Assembly (NCBI RefSeq): GCF_029323795.1
Contig: NZ_CP119758.1
Span: forward strand, 3,720,001 to 3,784,000
Direction: 5' to 3'
Length of the DNA: 64,000 nt
Source of the DNA: Zobellia alginiliquefaciens
GTDB taxonomy: Bacteria; Bacteroidota; Bacteroidia; Flavobacteriales; Flavobacteriaceae
Part shown: one piece after another, positions 25,935 through 34,731 of the stretch
Layout: each line of letters starts with the position of its first letter
Numbering within the stretch: position 1 is the first letter of the stretch
Notes under the pieces: model-generated
What the model was told of the DNA's origin: nothing
Databases searched by the model: none
What the model saw: only the letters and a program-made list of their open reading frames with translations
Made by a program: the position numbers and the translations under genes

Positions 25935-28900
25935 CTATTTGTCAAAATTTATCAATGAATAAACGTGTGTTGGTTTAGACCAATCGCTCTTTCCATTTTT
26001 TGTTTTTTTCATAATGCTGATAAAATGCGGAGCGTCCCCTTCATAGGCAATAACGGTCATACCTCTGGTTATAGTGGTGCTTTTATACTGAAAGTAAGTT
26101 TCTCTTAACCCATATTTCACGGTATATTCCACATCGTTAGATTCTCCGGAATAGCCCACAATAAGTTTGTCACCAACAACAAATGCATCCCAGATAACTG
26201 GTGGTAATACTTTACCATTAGGTTTGGCCATCCGCGTTTCGGAAGGCTTGCTTTCACCTTTTTCATTCGTGGCGATAACTTTAAAGGAGTATTCTTTTCC
26301 GTTCTCTAAATTGTTCAGTTCTATGAAATTGGTCATCGTCTCTTTTGATTTTACAATTTCCCCTTTATTATCTTGATGCGTAACATGGTAGGTATTTACA
26401 TTAAAAACAGGATTAAAATGAATTCTAACGGAAGCATCACCATTTTCTATTGTTGAAATTGAGGGTCGTTCAGGAACGGTTAGGGCAATACGTTTTTTCT
26501 TTCGGGGATAACCGTTGGGGGAAAGAACGCGAACATCTAAACTGGTGACATCAGTGAGATACGGTTTCCAATTCATACTGATTTTACTTGCAGTATCTCC
26601 TGGTTGTAACGTGGGAAGTTCTACGGCATTCTTAGCTAAGGTGTCTCCTTTGGTATTATGAAGCGACCAGACTAAACTGTGGTTTCTTAAGGTATAACTT
26701 GGGTAATTTCCCGAGTTCTTGGTCGTAATCGTAATTTGTGCGTGGCCTTTTTTAACATCCAAGTCCAATACTTCTAACTGCTCAACAGGACTATGCTCAT
26801 TTTCTATTCTGTTATATAACTTCCGCTTTTGGCGCCAAGCATTTACAAGTCCCCATACCCGATTTTCCTCAGGTGATGTTGCTGCGTAACCACTTCGGTA
26901 GTCATTGAATGTCCACAACGAAGCTCCAATTACAAAAGGTTTTTTGTTTTGTAAACTTGAGTTCCATTCTGATATTTCAGGAATATCACCGTCCAAGGAG
27001 GTGGTAGCCATTGGTTTTATACCATATTCAGAAATAAAAATAGGTTTATCGGGCCATTTGGAACGTAGGGTTTTAAACACTTCTTCCGGTTTACCTTGAA
27101 ACGGATACAGGTTGTGCATAATCATATCTACCAGCGAATTCGGGTCGTTCTCGGGAGTTGCCGTATCACGCCATCCACTGTTACTTACACAGGTTACTAA
27201 GCGGTAGGGGTCAAGCTCGTTCTTAACATAATCAATGGTCAGTTTAGCGTAATCGTAGTGATCTTTTAGCTCGTTGCCAACACTCCAGCCAATAATACTA
27301 GGATGGTTTACATCGCGGTCTATCATCTCTTTTAGCCATTGTTTTGCCAACGGATAATCTGGAGCCGTAAACTCAGGATTGGTAAGTTCTCTTACATTGA
27401 CTTCCTCAAAAATTAGAATCCCTTTTTCATCACAGCGCTCAATCAACTTTTTATTCTGTGTGCCATGCATGATGCGCATAAAATTGGCACCGGCATTTTT
27501 CATTAGGTCTACATCTTTATTGATTAAATATTGCGGTTCTGAGGAACCCCAATATCTATGGTCGCTTACACGGTTAAAACCTGCTAAGCGTACAGGTTCG
27601 CCGTTTAAAATTAATTGGGAATCGGTCAATTCTACTTTTCTGATACCAAAACGGTCTCTTTGAGTATGAACTACTTTGTCGTCTTCAGTTGCCGTTGTGG
27701 TTATATGGTATAAATGAGGCGCATCAAAATGCCATAATTTAACTGCACTTGCCGGCAACGTACTTGCTAACTGAACTTCTTTTGTGCTATTTGCCGGTAT
27801 AGTTATCGTGTGTTGTAAATCAGTTGTTTGTGGAGCTTCGTCAATGTGGGAAGCAAGCAAAACCATACGCTTTTTTGCGGATGAATTTTTGACCCGAATT
27901 TTAATTTTCAGGTTTGCAGAGCCTTTTTTTAGGTCGGGTTCGGCATGTATGTACTGATAACTGATGCGCACATCATTGTTTTTTACCAAATGCACATCAC
28001 GAATGATTCCGCCCCAATTCCATGTAGCACCTACCAATGCACTATTATCAACCTCCACGGCCACTACATTGGGACCGTTAAAATTGAGTTCGTCGGTCAC
28101 GTCAAATTCAAACGGAGTAAAACCGCCTTGATGACTACCTATCAACTCTCCGTTCAAGAATATTTTTGCCAGGTGATATACGGCATCAAACTTGATCCGA
28201 ATACGTTCTTCTGAGCTCTTTTTCCAGTTTGGAGGGAGGTTAAAGGTTTTGCGGTACCAACCTATTCCCGTGTAATTGGAATATTCGTTTAGCATTCCCC
28301 AATGTCCCGGTACACTTAGGTTTTTCCAATTGGAATCGTCAAAATCAGATTTAAAGATGGTTGCTTTTTCTTCTTTGGAAGTTTCCATTTTTTCGGTGGA
28401 AACCGGGCGGAACATAACGGCATCTGCAACCACGGTATTTGCCGTTATTGCGGTCACTTCAATATAATTGGTATCGGTTTTATCAAAAGTGAATACACCT
28501 AAACTTAACCATTGGTCACATCGGTTTCGTTGGTTAAAATAAGAAGAGGTAAGACCACCAGCATGATTTACGTTTACTTGGGCAGTAAGGTGCGAAGCGA
28601 AAGGAAACCATACAAAGGCCTCGTAAAACCCAGATTGGGGTAAATCTGGACTGTACCTCACATAATTGTTCTCAGACTCATCTTTTCCAAAACTACGCTG
28701 TAGGTAGTTTTTGCCATAGAAAGTAGAACCTCGGTCGCCTTGTGTCTTCAATATCCATTCTCCTTTTACCTTTACATGTTCTTTACTGGAATTCTCAATT
28801 ACAATATCTTCAGGAGTTTCGGAAACAGTAATGTAATTGGAACCTTCGCCGTAAATAGTATGGAATTTCCAATCACCGCTTAACAAAAGTTCTTCTTCTC

Positions 28901-28985
28901 CAGCGGCAACATATTCTGCCTTTTGAGCATGACAAAACCAGAGACTTAAAATGAAAATGCTGGTTAGGAGAGGTTTGAGCTGCAT
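25935..28985 (-). CDS. GH2 beta-galactosidase-like enzyme with inserted golvesin-type binding domain
   Basis: 1016 residues with a signal peptide (SLWFCHAQ). The GH2 sugar-binding domain begins at LLLSGDWKFH (about 33-42) and resumes at WKNLSVPGHW (about 220). Between them lies a ~120-residue golvesin/Xly-like domain (YVRYSPDLPQSGFYEAFVWFP, VNHAGG, DQWLSLGVFTFD, VVADAVMF). Then come the Ig-like domain, the TIM barrel with acid/base E572 (WSVGNELKDH) and nucleophile E653 (IFISEYG), and a C-terminal fibronectin type III domain (about 860-950). The catalytic pair is intact, so an exo-beta-galactosidase-type activity in the periplasm is likely. The order sulfatase-GH2-propeller-GH117 suggests stepwise cutting. 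Confidence 0.92.
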   Translation of the reverse strand: MQLKPLLTSIFILSLWFCHAQKAEYVAAGEEELLLSGDWKFHTIYGEGSNYITVSETPEDIVIENSSKEHVKVKGEWILKTQGDRGSTFYGKNYLQRSFGKDESENNYVRYSPDLPQSGFYEAFVWFPFASHLTAQVNVNHAGGLTSSYFNQRNRCDQWLSLGVFTFDKTDTNYIEVTAITANTVVADAVMFRPVSTEKMETSKEEKATIFKSDFDDSNWKNLSVPGHWGMLNEYSNYTGIGWYRKTFNLPPNWKKSSEERIRIKFDAVYHLAKIFLNGELIGSHQGGFTPFEFDVTDELNFNGPNVVAVEVDNSALVGATWNWGGIIRDVHLVKNNDVRISYQYIHAEPDLKKGSANLKIKIRVKNSSAKKRMVLLASHIDEAPQTTDLQHTITIPANSTKEVQLASTLPASAVKLWHFDAPHLYHITTTATEDDKVVHTQRDRFGIRKVELTDSQLILNGEPVRLAGFNRVSDHRYWGSSEPQYLINKDVDLMKNAGANFMRIMHGTQNKKLIERCDEKGILIFEEVNVRELTNPEFTAPDYPLAKQWLKEMIDRDVNHPSIIGWSVGNELKDHYDYAKLTIDYVKNELDPYRLVTCVSNSGWRDTATPENDPNSLVDMIMHNLYPFQGKPEEVFKTLRSKWPDKPIFISEYGIKPMATTSLDGDIPEISEWNSSLQNKKPFVIGASLWTFNDYRSGYAATSPEENRVWGLVNAWRQKRKLYNRIENEHSPVEQLEVLDLDVKKGHAQITITTKNSGNYPSYTLRNHSLVWSLHNTKGDTLAKNAVELPTLQPGDTASKISMNWKPYLTDVTSLDVRVLSPNGYPRKKKRIALTVPERPSISTIENGDASVRIHFNPVFNVNTYHVTHQDNKGEIVKSKETMTNFIELNNLENGKEYSFKVIATNEKGESKPSETRMAKPNGKVLPPVIWDAFVVGDKLIVGYSGESNDVEYTVKYGLRETYFQYKSTTITRGMTVIAYEGDAPHFISIMKKTKNGKSDWSKPTHVYSLINFDK
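28969..28985 (-). repeat. 17-bp direct repeat covering a start codon, copy 2
   Basis: Identical to 24713-24729. It encodes the MQLKPL start of the GH2 enzyme. The two downstream genes are otherwise unrelated. Confidence 0.7.
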
Positions 28986-28999
28986 TTAGTCAAAATATT

Positions 29000-30439
29000 T
29001 TAATAGTTTTTCTTAACGAAAGGATGTTTTACTTTTTCTTTTGGTTTTCTAAAAACCCACGGTTTCCATGCTTCGTAGCGTTCTTTCCATTCCTCTAAAG
29101 TTCGGGTGGGGTATTTTGATGAAAGTCCACCTTTTCTAAATTCTTGGGAAACACCTTTGTCATTAATAGACCTCCTCCAAACATAAAGTTCTTCCAACAT
29201 TTCATCCTTAAGGTCTCCATAGTCAGGGGCAGAAGCAAGATTGTTCAGCTCATAAGGGTCAGCTACAATATCATAAAGCTCAAACTCTGGTTTGGTAGGG
29301 GCAAAGAATTTGGCCTGATCTTCGTTAAGTTTTCCTTCCAAATTCATAACATTCATTTCTGCCAGCATAGGATACATATCTTCCTTGTAACCACTGTATT
29401 GCAAATAGGCTCGTTCAGGCATTAGGTTATGAATCAATTTGTATTTATTTGAACGGATAGCCCGCATAGCATCATGTGTTCCTCCCATACGACCGCGTGC
29501 CGCGAAAATGTACTTCCTGTTTTTGGATTCCTCTTTAAATAGATTCTTTCCTTGTAATGGATGCTCAGGTTTTGCGCCGGCTACATCTAAGATGGTAGCA
29601 GTAATATCAATGGTTTGAACCATATCTTTGTTCACTTGGTTAGGAGCTACGTGCCCGGGCCATTTTATAATAAGAGGAACCTGTAAACCTGGGTCGTACA
29701 AAAATTGCTTGCCACGAAAATGGCATCTACCGTTGTCTCCAATTAAGAAAATCAAAGTGTTATCCGTCAAACCTTCTTTATCAAGTCGGTGTAGAATGTC
29801 GCCAATTTCTCTGTCGCAAACTTGCATTTGTTCAAGGCCATTCGCCCAATCGCGTCGAGCAAAAGGCGTATCAACATAATAGGGGGGAAGCTCTATTTTT
29901 GATGGGTCTATGGGGTTTTTAGGGTCACGGTTCCAAGCTCTATGTGTTCCTCCCAAGGTAATCTGAGCGAAAAAAGGTTGCCCTTTTTTACGCTCCTTCC
30001 AATCCTTACCCATAAAACCTAAGTCGCCGCTAAAATTGGCATCGGTTTTATTATAGATTGAAAGAGATGTAAAATAACCCGCTTCTTTGAGAAGTAAAGG
30101 CATAGGTTTAATGTCAAAAGGCAATGGTTTTTTTTCTTCTTTTGCCGTTCTGTGTTGTTCTGCCCCAATATAATTTTGATGATACCCCGTAAGCATTGCA
30201 GAACGGGAGGTTGAACAAACGGGAGAAGTACAGAAAGCATTGGTATAGCGCACACCTTCAGAGGCCAATTTATCGGTAACCGGGGTTTCAATTCCTTTAG
30301 TTCCGTAACAGCTTAAATCTGGACTCCAATCTTCTAGCATTATCCAAACAATATTGGGGCGTTCGGAAGAATCGCTTTGCGATATCGCTGTAAAAGGCAG
30401 AAGTATAAGCGCCAGATGTAGAATTTTAATCAGTTTCAT
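29000..30439 (-). CDS. S1-family sulfatase with CSTSR active-site motif
   Basis: 479 residues with a signal peptide (ILHLALILLPFTAISQ). Metal-binding NIVWIMLEDWSPDLSCYG, formylglycine site C75 in VCSTSRSAMLTG, YNKTDANF in place of the GKWH motif, and LIGDNGRCHFRGK near residue 230. Threonine at the third position of the CxPxR motif is less common than Pro or Ala but tolerated. The NKTD variant recalls the heparan N-sulfatase-like branch of S1. The C-terminus has FELYDIVADPYELNNL. It is exported, 14 bases upstream of the GH2 gene and 23 bases after the other GH2. The bond cleaved is unknown. Confidence 0.93.
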   Translation of the reverse strand: MKLIKILHLALILLPFTAISQSDSSERPNIVWIMLEDWSPDLSCYGTKGIETPVTDKLASEGVRYTNAFCTSPVCSTSRSAMLTGYHQNYIGAEQHRTAKEEKKPLPFDIKPMPLLLKEAGYFTSLSIYNKTDANFSGDLGFMGKDWKERKKGQPFFAQITLGGTHRAWNRDPKNPIDPSKIELPPYYVDTPFARRDWANGLEQMQVCDREIGDILHRLDKEGLTDNTLIFLIGDNGRCHFRGKQFLYDPGLQVPLIIKWPGHVAPNQVNKDMVQTIDITATILDVAGAKPEHPLQGKNLFKEESKNRKYIFAARGRMGGTHDAMRAIRSNKYKLIHNLMPERAYLQYSGYKEDMYPMLAEMNVMNLEGKLNEDQAKFFAPTKPEFELYDIVADPYELNNLASAPDYGDLKDEMLEELYVWRRSINDKGVSQEFRKGGLSSKYPTRTLEEWKERYEAWKPWVFRKPKEKVKHPFVKKNY

Positions 30440-30462
30440 ATGGGATGATGCTATATTAATAT

Positions 30463-32754
30463 TTACTTTTTAAGTTCTTTTATGGGAGACCAATCCGTTA
30501 TATCGGATTTTATTTTCACAAAGAAAGGTTCGTTGTGTGGCCATTCAATTTTAACAGCTCCTTTTAGGTTTGTGGTCTTCTTTTTATTGAGGTTTTGTTT
30601 GTTGTTTCCGTATTTAACTGTAAAAATGGAGTCTTTTTCGCTCACGGTATAGCCTATGCCTATACCATTATCTGTCTTGCCCAAAAATTCTATAACGGGA
30701 GAATTGGAGCTTTCAACAAACGGTTTCTCCCATTCTTTTGAAGAGGAGGTTTTAACTTCAATTTGCATGGGCGACCATAGGGAAACATCTATTCGAGTTG
30801 CACTTTGCTCATTTTTGAAACTGAATTCGAGGGAGTCGTCCCCAGGTTTTACGATCGGGAGATCAATTCGTTCTTTACCGATTGATTTGTCTCGGTCGTT
30901 AAAAAGCTCGTATACCAGCGTATACCCCTCCATAATATAAGCGGGAATATCTTGTTTGTTTCTAGGGCGCAAAGTGATTGTTATTCCATTTTTGTCCATG
31001 GTAGCACCTAAACTTTGAACGGGTGCATAAATATCCTGAATTTGCTTGTATGCCTTTTTCTTATTGCGCCAAACATCAACCACACCCCAAGCTCTATTTT
31101 CTGATGGTGGAGTTGCCTTGTAATCGCTGCGATAATCATTATACGTCCACAAAGACGAACCTACCACGTAAGGTAATGTTCTAATTTTGCCCAGTTCGCT
31201 TATAAGTCGGTCCGTGAATTTAGCATCGGGAGTGAGTCCTATTTGGTTATCACCTATTTCGGAAATGAAAATAGGTTTTCCAGGAAATTTTTCATGAGCT
31301 CTACCCACTTTTTCATAGGTTTCCCCATAGGAGTTCATGCATAATAAATCTAGTTTTTCGTAAGGTTCGTTCCCTGGCTTGGCTAAGGGTAAATGGGATG
31401 TAAAACTGACCACCGTTTTTAGTCTTGTGGAATCTAAACTGGCCACATGGTCGATCATATCGTTTACATATTCATATTGCCCCGGTGTCATGGTCATTTC
31501 TTGCCAATCACCATCAGGGTCGCCTATTTCGTTGCCCACACTCCAACCCACAACACTTGCGTGGTTGAAATCGCGAGCAATCATTTCATCTAGCCATTTT
31601 TTCGTTCTTGGATTATCTGGAATTGCGTTTGGAGCACCACGACCCCAAATCGGAATTTCTTCAATAAGCATGTACCCAATACTATCACAGAATTTTAAGA
31701 GGTTTTCAGCAGAAGGTGCATGCATAATTCTTGAGAAGTTACCGCCCAGTTTTTTGATATCTAAAATGTCGTTTTTTATCAACTCATCGGGTTCTGTGTT
31801 CCCGTACAGACGATGGTCATGCACTCGGTTGAAACCGTTTAATCGTACAGGTTCGTTGTTAAGATAAAGTTGTTCGCCAATGGCTTCCATTTTGCGAATA
31901 CCGAACTTATCTTTTACCCTATCAATTTCTTGGTTACCTGCTGAAACATTACTTTTCAGTTCATAAAGGTTTGGACGGTCAAAATGCCATAGTTCAACCT
32001 CTTTCAACTCATTTGAGAATTTTAATGTCTTTTCAACGGTCTTATTTGCGGGCACCTGTATTTTAAGTGTTTTATTATGCCACTGCTGCCCATTAGGGTT
32101 GTTGATTTTGGTATTTATTTCAAGGTTTTGCACCTCATTGGAATTGTTCTCGATTTTATACGAAATGGCAAAGTCAACTTCGTTAGAAGTAAAATCCGGC
32201 ACAGCGGTAATGTGTTGCCATACAAAACGTACATTATTGTTTGCGAGTAGCGAAACATCTCTGCTGATACCGCCCCATGCCCACCAAGCGCCTCTTTTAA
32301 ACGTATTATCGGCCATGACCAAAAGAGAGTTGGGTTTATCGGTCCGTACTTGGTCTGTTATATTGAATTCAAAAGGGGTATAGCCTCCTTCGTGCTCACC
32401 TAATAATTTGCCGTTCAACCATACTTTGGATGTTTCGTAAACAGCATCGAATTTTAATCGGATTTGTTTGTCGTTCCAGTTCTCGGGAAGGGTAAAATCT
32501 CTTTGGTAATAGCCTTTACCCTTAAAGTGGGCATATTCATTTTCAACATCCCAATTACCAGGAACGGTAAGGGTGTCCCATTGTGCATAATCTGCATTTA
32601 GTAGGTCTTGATCACTCTCATCGCTGGAGGCAAAAAAGTGCCAGTTCCCATTCAGGGATAGAATTTCGTTTTCAGAAGACGTTTCCGAATTTTTCTCTGT
32701 ACAGGCGCTTAGAAAGGCAATGGTAAAAAGTGCAATGGAAGCAAAATTTCTCAT
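30463..32754 (-). CDS. GH2 beta-galactosidase-like enzyme, lipoprotein
   Basis: 763 residues with lipobox LSAC (Cys 18). It shows the standard three-domain GH2 core: sugar-binding domain (WDTLTVPGNWDV, KVWLNGKLLGEHEGGYTPFEF), Ig-like domain, and TIM barrel (FGIRKMEAIGEQLYLNNEPVRL) with acid/base E409 (WSVGNEIGDP) and nucleophile E499 (IFISEIGDN). It shares the SLWTYNDYRSDYKATPPSENRAWG block with the 1016-residue GH2, so the two are close paralogues. This copy lacks the golvesin-like insert and carries a ~150-residue C-terminal beta extension. Lipid anchoring suggests periplasmic or surface action. It lies between GH97 and sulfatase genes, all within 25 bases of each other. Confidence 0.92.
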   Translation of the reverse strand: MRNFASIALFTIAFLSACTEKNSETSSENEILSLNGNWHFFASSDESDQDLLNADYAQWDTLTVPGNWDVENEYAHFKGKGYYQRDFTLPENWNDKQIRLKFDAVYETSKVWLNGKLLGEHEGGYTPFEFNITDQVRTDKPNSLLVMADNTFKRGAWWAWGGISRDVSLLANNNVRFVWQHITAVPDFTSNEVDFAISYKIENNSNEVQNLEINTKINNPNGQQWHNKTLKIQVPANKTVEKTLKFSNELKEVELWHFDRPNLYELKSNVSAGNQEIDRVKDKFGIRKMEAIGEQLYLNNEPVRLNGFNRVHDHRLYGNTEPDELIKNDILDIKKLGGNFSRIMHAPSAENLLKFCDSIGYMLIEEIPIWGRGAPNAIPDNPRTKKWLDEMIARDFNHASVVGWSVGNEIGDPDGDWQEMTMTPGQYEYVNDMIDHVASLDSTRLKTVVSFTSHLPLAKPGNEPYEKLDLLCMNSYGETYEKVGRAHEKFPGKPIFISEIGDNQIGLTPDAKFTDRLISELGKIRTLPYVVGSSLWTYNDYRSDYKATPPSENRAWGVVDVWRNKKKAYKQIQDIYAPVQSLGATMDKNGITITLRPRNKQDIPAYIMEGYTLVYELFNDRDKSIGKERIDLPIVKPGDDSLEFSFKNEQSATRIDVSLWSPMQIEVKTSSSKEWEKPFVESSNSPVIEFLGKTDNGIGIGYTVSEKDSIFTVKYGNNKQNLNKKKTTNLKGAVKIEWPHNEPFFVKIKSDITDWSPIKELKK

Positions 32755-32763
32755 GGGTACTTT

Positions 32764-34716
32764 TTATTTTTTGATAAATTTTATGACGGCACCACCATGT
32801 TCCGCTAGGTGAACCGTAAGTGTTTTTTCCTTGGAGACCGTTTCCGATGATTTTTTAAAAGGAACGGCCGTGTTCCATTGGCGCAGGTTAGCTTCGTTAT
32901 TGAGTCCTTCTAAATTGATGCGTTTGGCTTTGGTGTCATCCGTAAATATTTCAGCAGTATACTCACCATCGCCTAAAAAGCTACAGTCAATTTGTAGTTC
33001 TTGGGCCGGGCCACTACGTAGAACGCCCAAATACCAATTGTTGTCCGTACGTCTGGCTATGGCCGCTAATTCACCAATTTTACTTTGGGGAAAGACAAAG
33101 GTCTCATCCCAGACCGAAGGTACGGTCTTAATAAAATCCAACGCGGGTTGAATGCTCTTGGTTTTAAGTAGAAACTGAGTATTTTCCGCAATACAGTTAA
33201 AAGGGGAGTAGAAAGTAACCAATGTGGCCAATTGATGAGCCCATGTGGTTTCCCCCGGTTCAGTAAACCCTAATGGCGTGTAATCTCCGTGTCCGGTTAC
33301 GTATCTTGTAAACGGCAATGCCGCATTGTGGGAAGCCGTTAAGGGACCTTCTTTCATATGGTTGACCTCCAAACCTCGTATACCTTCACGTGTAACTTCG
33401 TTCGGGTAGGTTCTGTATTCGCCGGAACTTTGTTGGCAGCCGTGAAAATTGACCATCAATTGTCTTTCTGCCGCTTTTCTCAATAAGGCTTCATCAAACG
33501 ATATGATACTTTTACTCTGGCCGTTCATAAAATCCACTTTTACTCCAACGGCACCAGTTTGCTTCACGCTATCTAAAAAATGGCCCATTAAGGCATAATC
33601 GTTTTCTGGGAAGTTAATTTCCTTGGAGTGTTTCCATACAAAAATACCAACACCTTTTTCCTCCGCATAGTCACAAAGTTTGGTAACCGACTCCCATTTG
33701 TTTGCCCATCTTTCCCAGCCTTCATCTACCATGGAATAGGCAAAATTTAAAGCTTGGGCATCATCTACCATATCATGTTCTTCGTTATAATCTACATATT
33801 TCCCTGACCACCAGTGCCAAACGGATTTTCCGGGAATTATCCAATCTGTATTTTTAAAAATTTCAGGATCAGGAGCAGGGTTTAACGATGCCACCATGGT
33901 GTTGTTCGCTAAATCATTAAGGTTATCTGCCAAAAGAATACAGCGCCATGGAGTGGTAACCTTTCCGTTGATAGCAAAACCATTATCGCCTTCCTCAAAA
34001 TTAGCTTTGAACGTGTTGTTGCCAATGGCTTCTAGTCGCATACCGCTGTAGTTATAGAGAGCAGCTTCTGCTAGCAAGGCATAACCACCTTGTGGAAGCT
34101 CACAAGTTAGTGTTAACCCTTGTATCGGCCCCATTTTAGAAACGGTAGGCATTTCGGAAATATCGGCGGAGAGCCATTCGCCGGCGTGCGATTTTAATTT
34201 CCAGTCGCTATCGCGTTCAAAGTACCAGACTTTGGTTTCGCTGGGCAATTTAAAACTACTTTCTTCACCCTTTACATTTTGAGTACCATTACCAGATACA
34301 ATATACCGGTAGGCTACACCTTCATTAGAAAGCTGAAATTCTAAATTCCATTGGCTTCCATCTGCTTCTGAAATTATGTACGTGTATTGATTTCCTGTAT
34401 AGGAAGCTTCGCTCTTAATTCCGTTTAACGGATATTCTGTTTTTATTTCTTTTTGTTCTTCAAGTATTATTTCTGCATTTTTCCCCAGTTGCCTCTCATC
34501 AATAAAAATACCTAATAGGGAAGTATCAAGAACAATCTTTTGGTCTTTATGAATCTGAAAAGCAAGTTGTCCGTTGGTTGCCGTAAATAAGGAAACGGTT
34601 GTATTGCCCCTTGTCATTGAGGTAGCCGTTTCTTTCTGAGAATTACTATTTCTACAGGCCGAAATCAACATAAAGAGACCAATGACAAGGCTAAACTGGT
34701 ATTTTACTTTTTTCAT
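32764..34716 (-). CDS. GH97 family retaining alpha-galactosidase-type enzyme, lipoprotein
   Basis: 650 residues with lipobox ISAC (Cys 21). It has the GH97 N-terminal beta-sandwich (about 35-290), the TIM-barrel catalytic domain (about 290-560, starting DWIIPGKSVWHWWSG) and a C-terminal beta domain. GH97 contains inverting alpha-glucosidases (SusB-like) and retaining alpha-galactosidases. Here D395 (VKVDFMNG) and E450 (RGLEVN) are 55 residues apart, the spacing of the nucleophile and acid/base of the retaining Bacteroides enzyme (Asp415/Glu470). I therefore favour alpha-galactosidase over alpha-glucosidase activity. It lies directly between the FAD oxidoreductase and GH2 genes. The likely substrate is alpha-linked galactose in the target galactan or its branches. 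Confidence 0.9.
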   Translation of the reverse strand: MKKVKYQFSLVIGLFMLISACRNSNSQKETATSMTRGNTTVSLFTATNGQLAFQIHKDQKIVLDTSLLGIFIDERQLGKNAEIILEEQKEIKTEYPLNGIKSEASYTGNQYTYIISEADGSQWNLEFQLSNEGVAYRYIVSGNGTQNVKGEESSFKLPSETKVWYFERDSDWKLKSHAGEWLSADISEMPTVSKMGPIQGLTLTCELPQGGYALLAEAALYNYSGMRLEAIGNNTFKANFEEGDNGFAINGKVTTPWRCILLADNLNDLANNTMVASLNPAPDPEIFKNTDWIIPGKSVWHWWSGKYVDYNEEHDMVDDAQALNFAYSMVDEGWERWANKWESVTKLCDYAEEKGVGIFVWKHSKEINFPENDYALMGHFLDSVKQTGAVGVKVDFMNGQSKSIISFDEALLRKAAERQLMVNFHGCQQSSGEYRTYPNEVTREGIRGLEVNHMKEGPLTASHNAALPFTRYVTGHGDYTPLGFTEPGETTWAHQLATLVTFYSPFNCIAENTQFLLKTKSIQPALDFIKTVPSVWDETFVFPQSKIGELAAIARRTDNNWYLGVLRSGPAQELQIDCSFLGDGEYTAEIFTDDTKAKRINLEGLNNEANLRQWNTAVPFKKSSETVSKEKTLTVHLAEHGGAVIKFIKK

Positions 34717-34731
34717 ACTACTGATTTTTTT

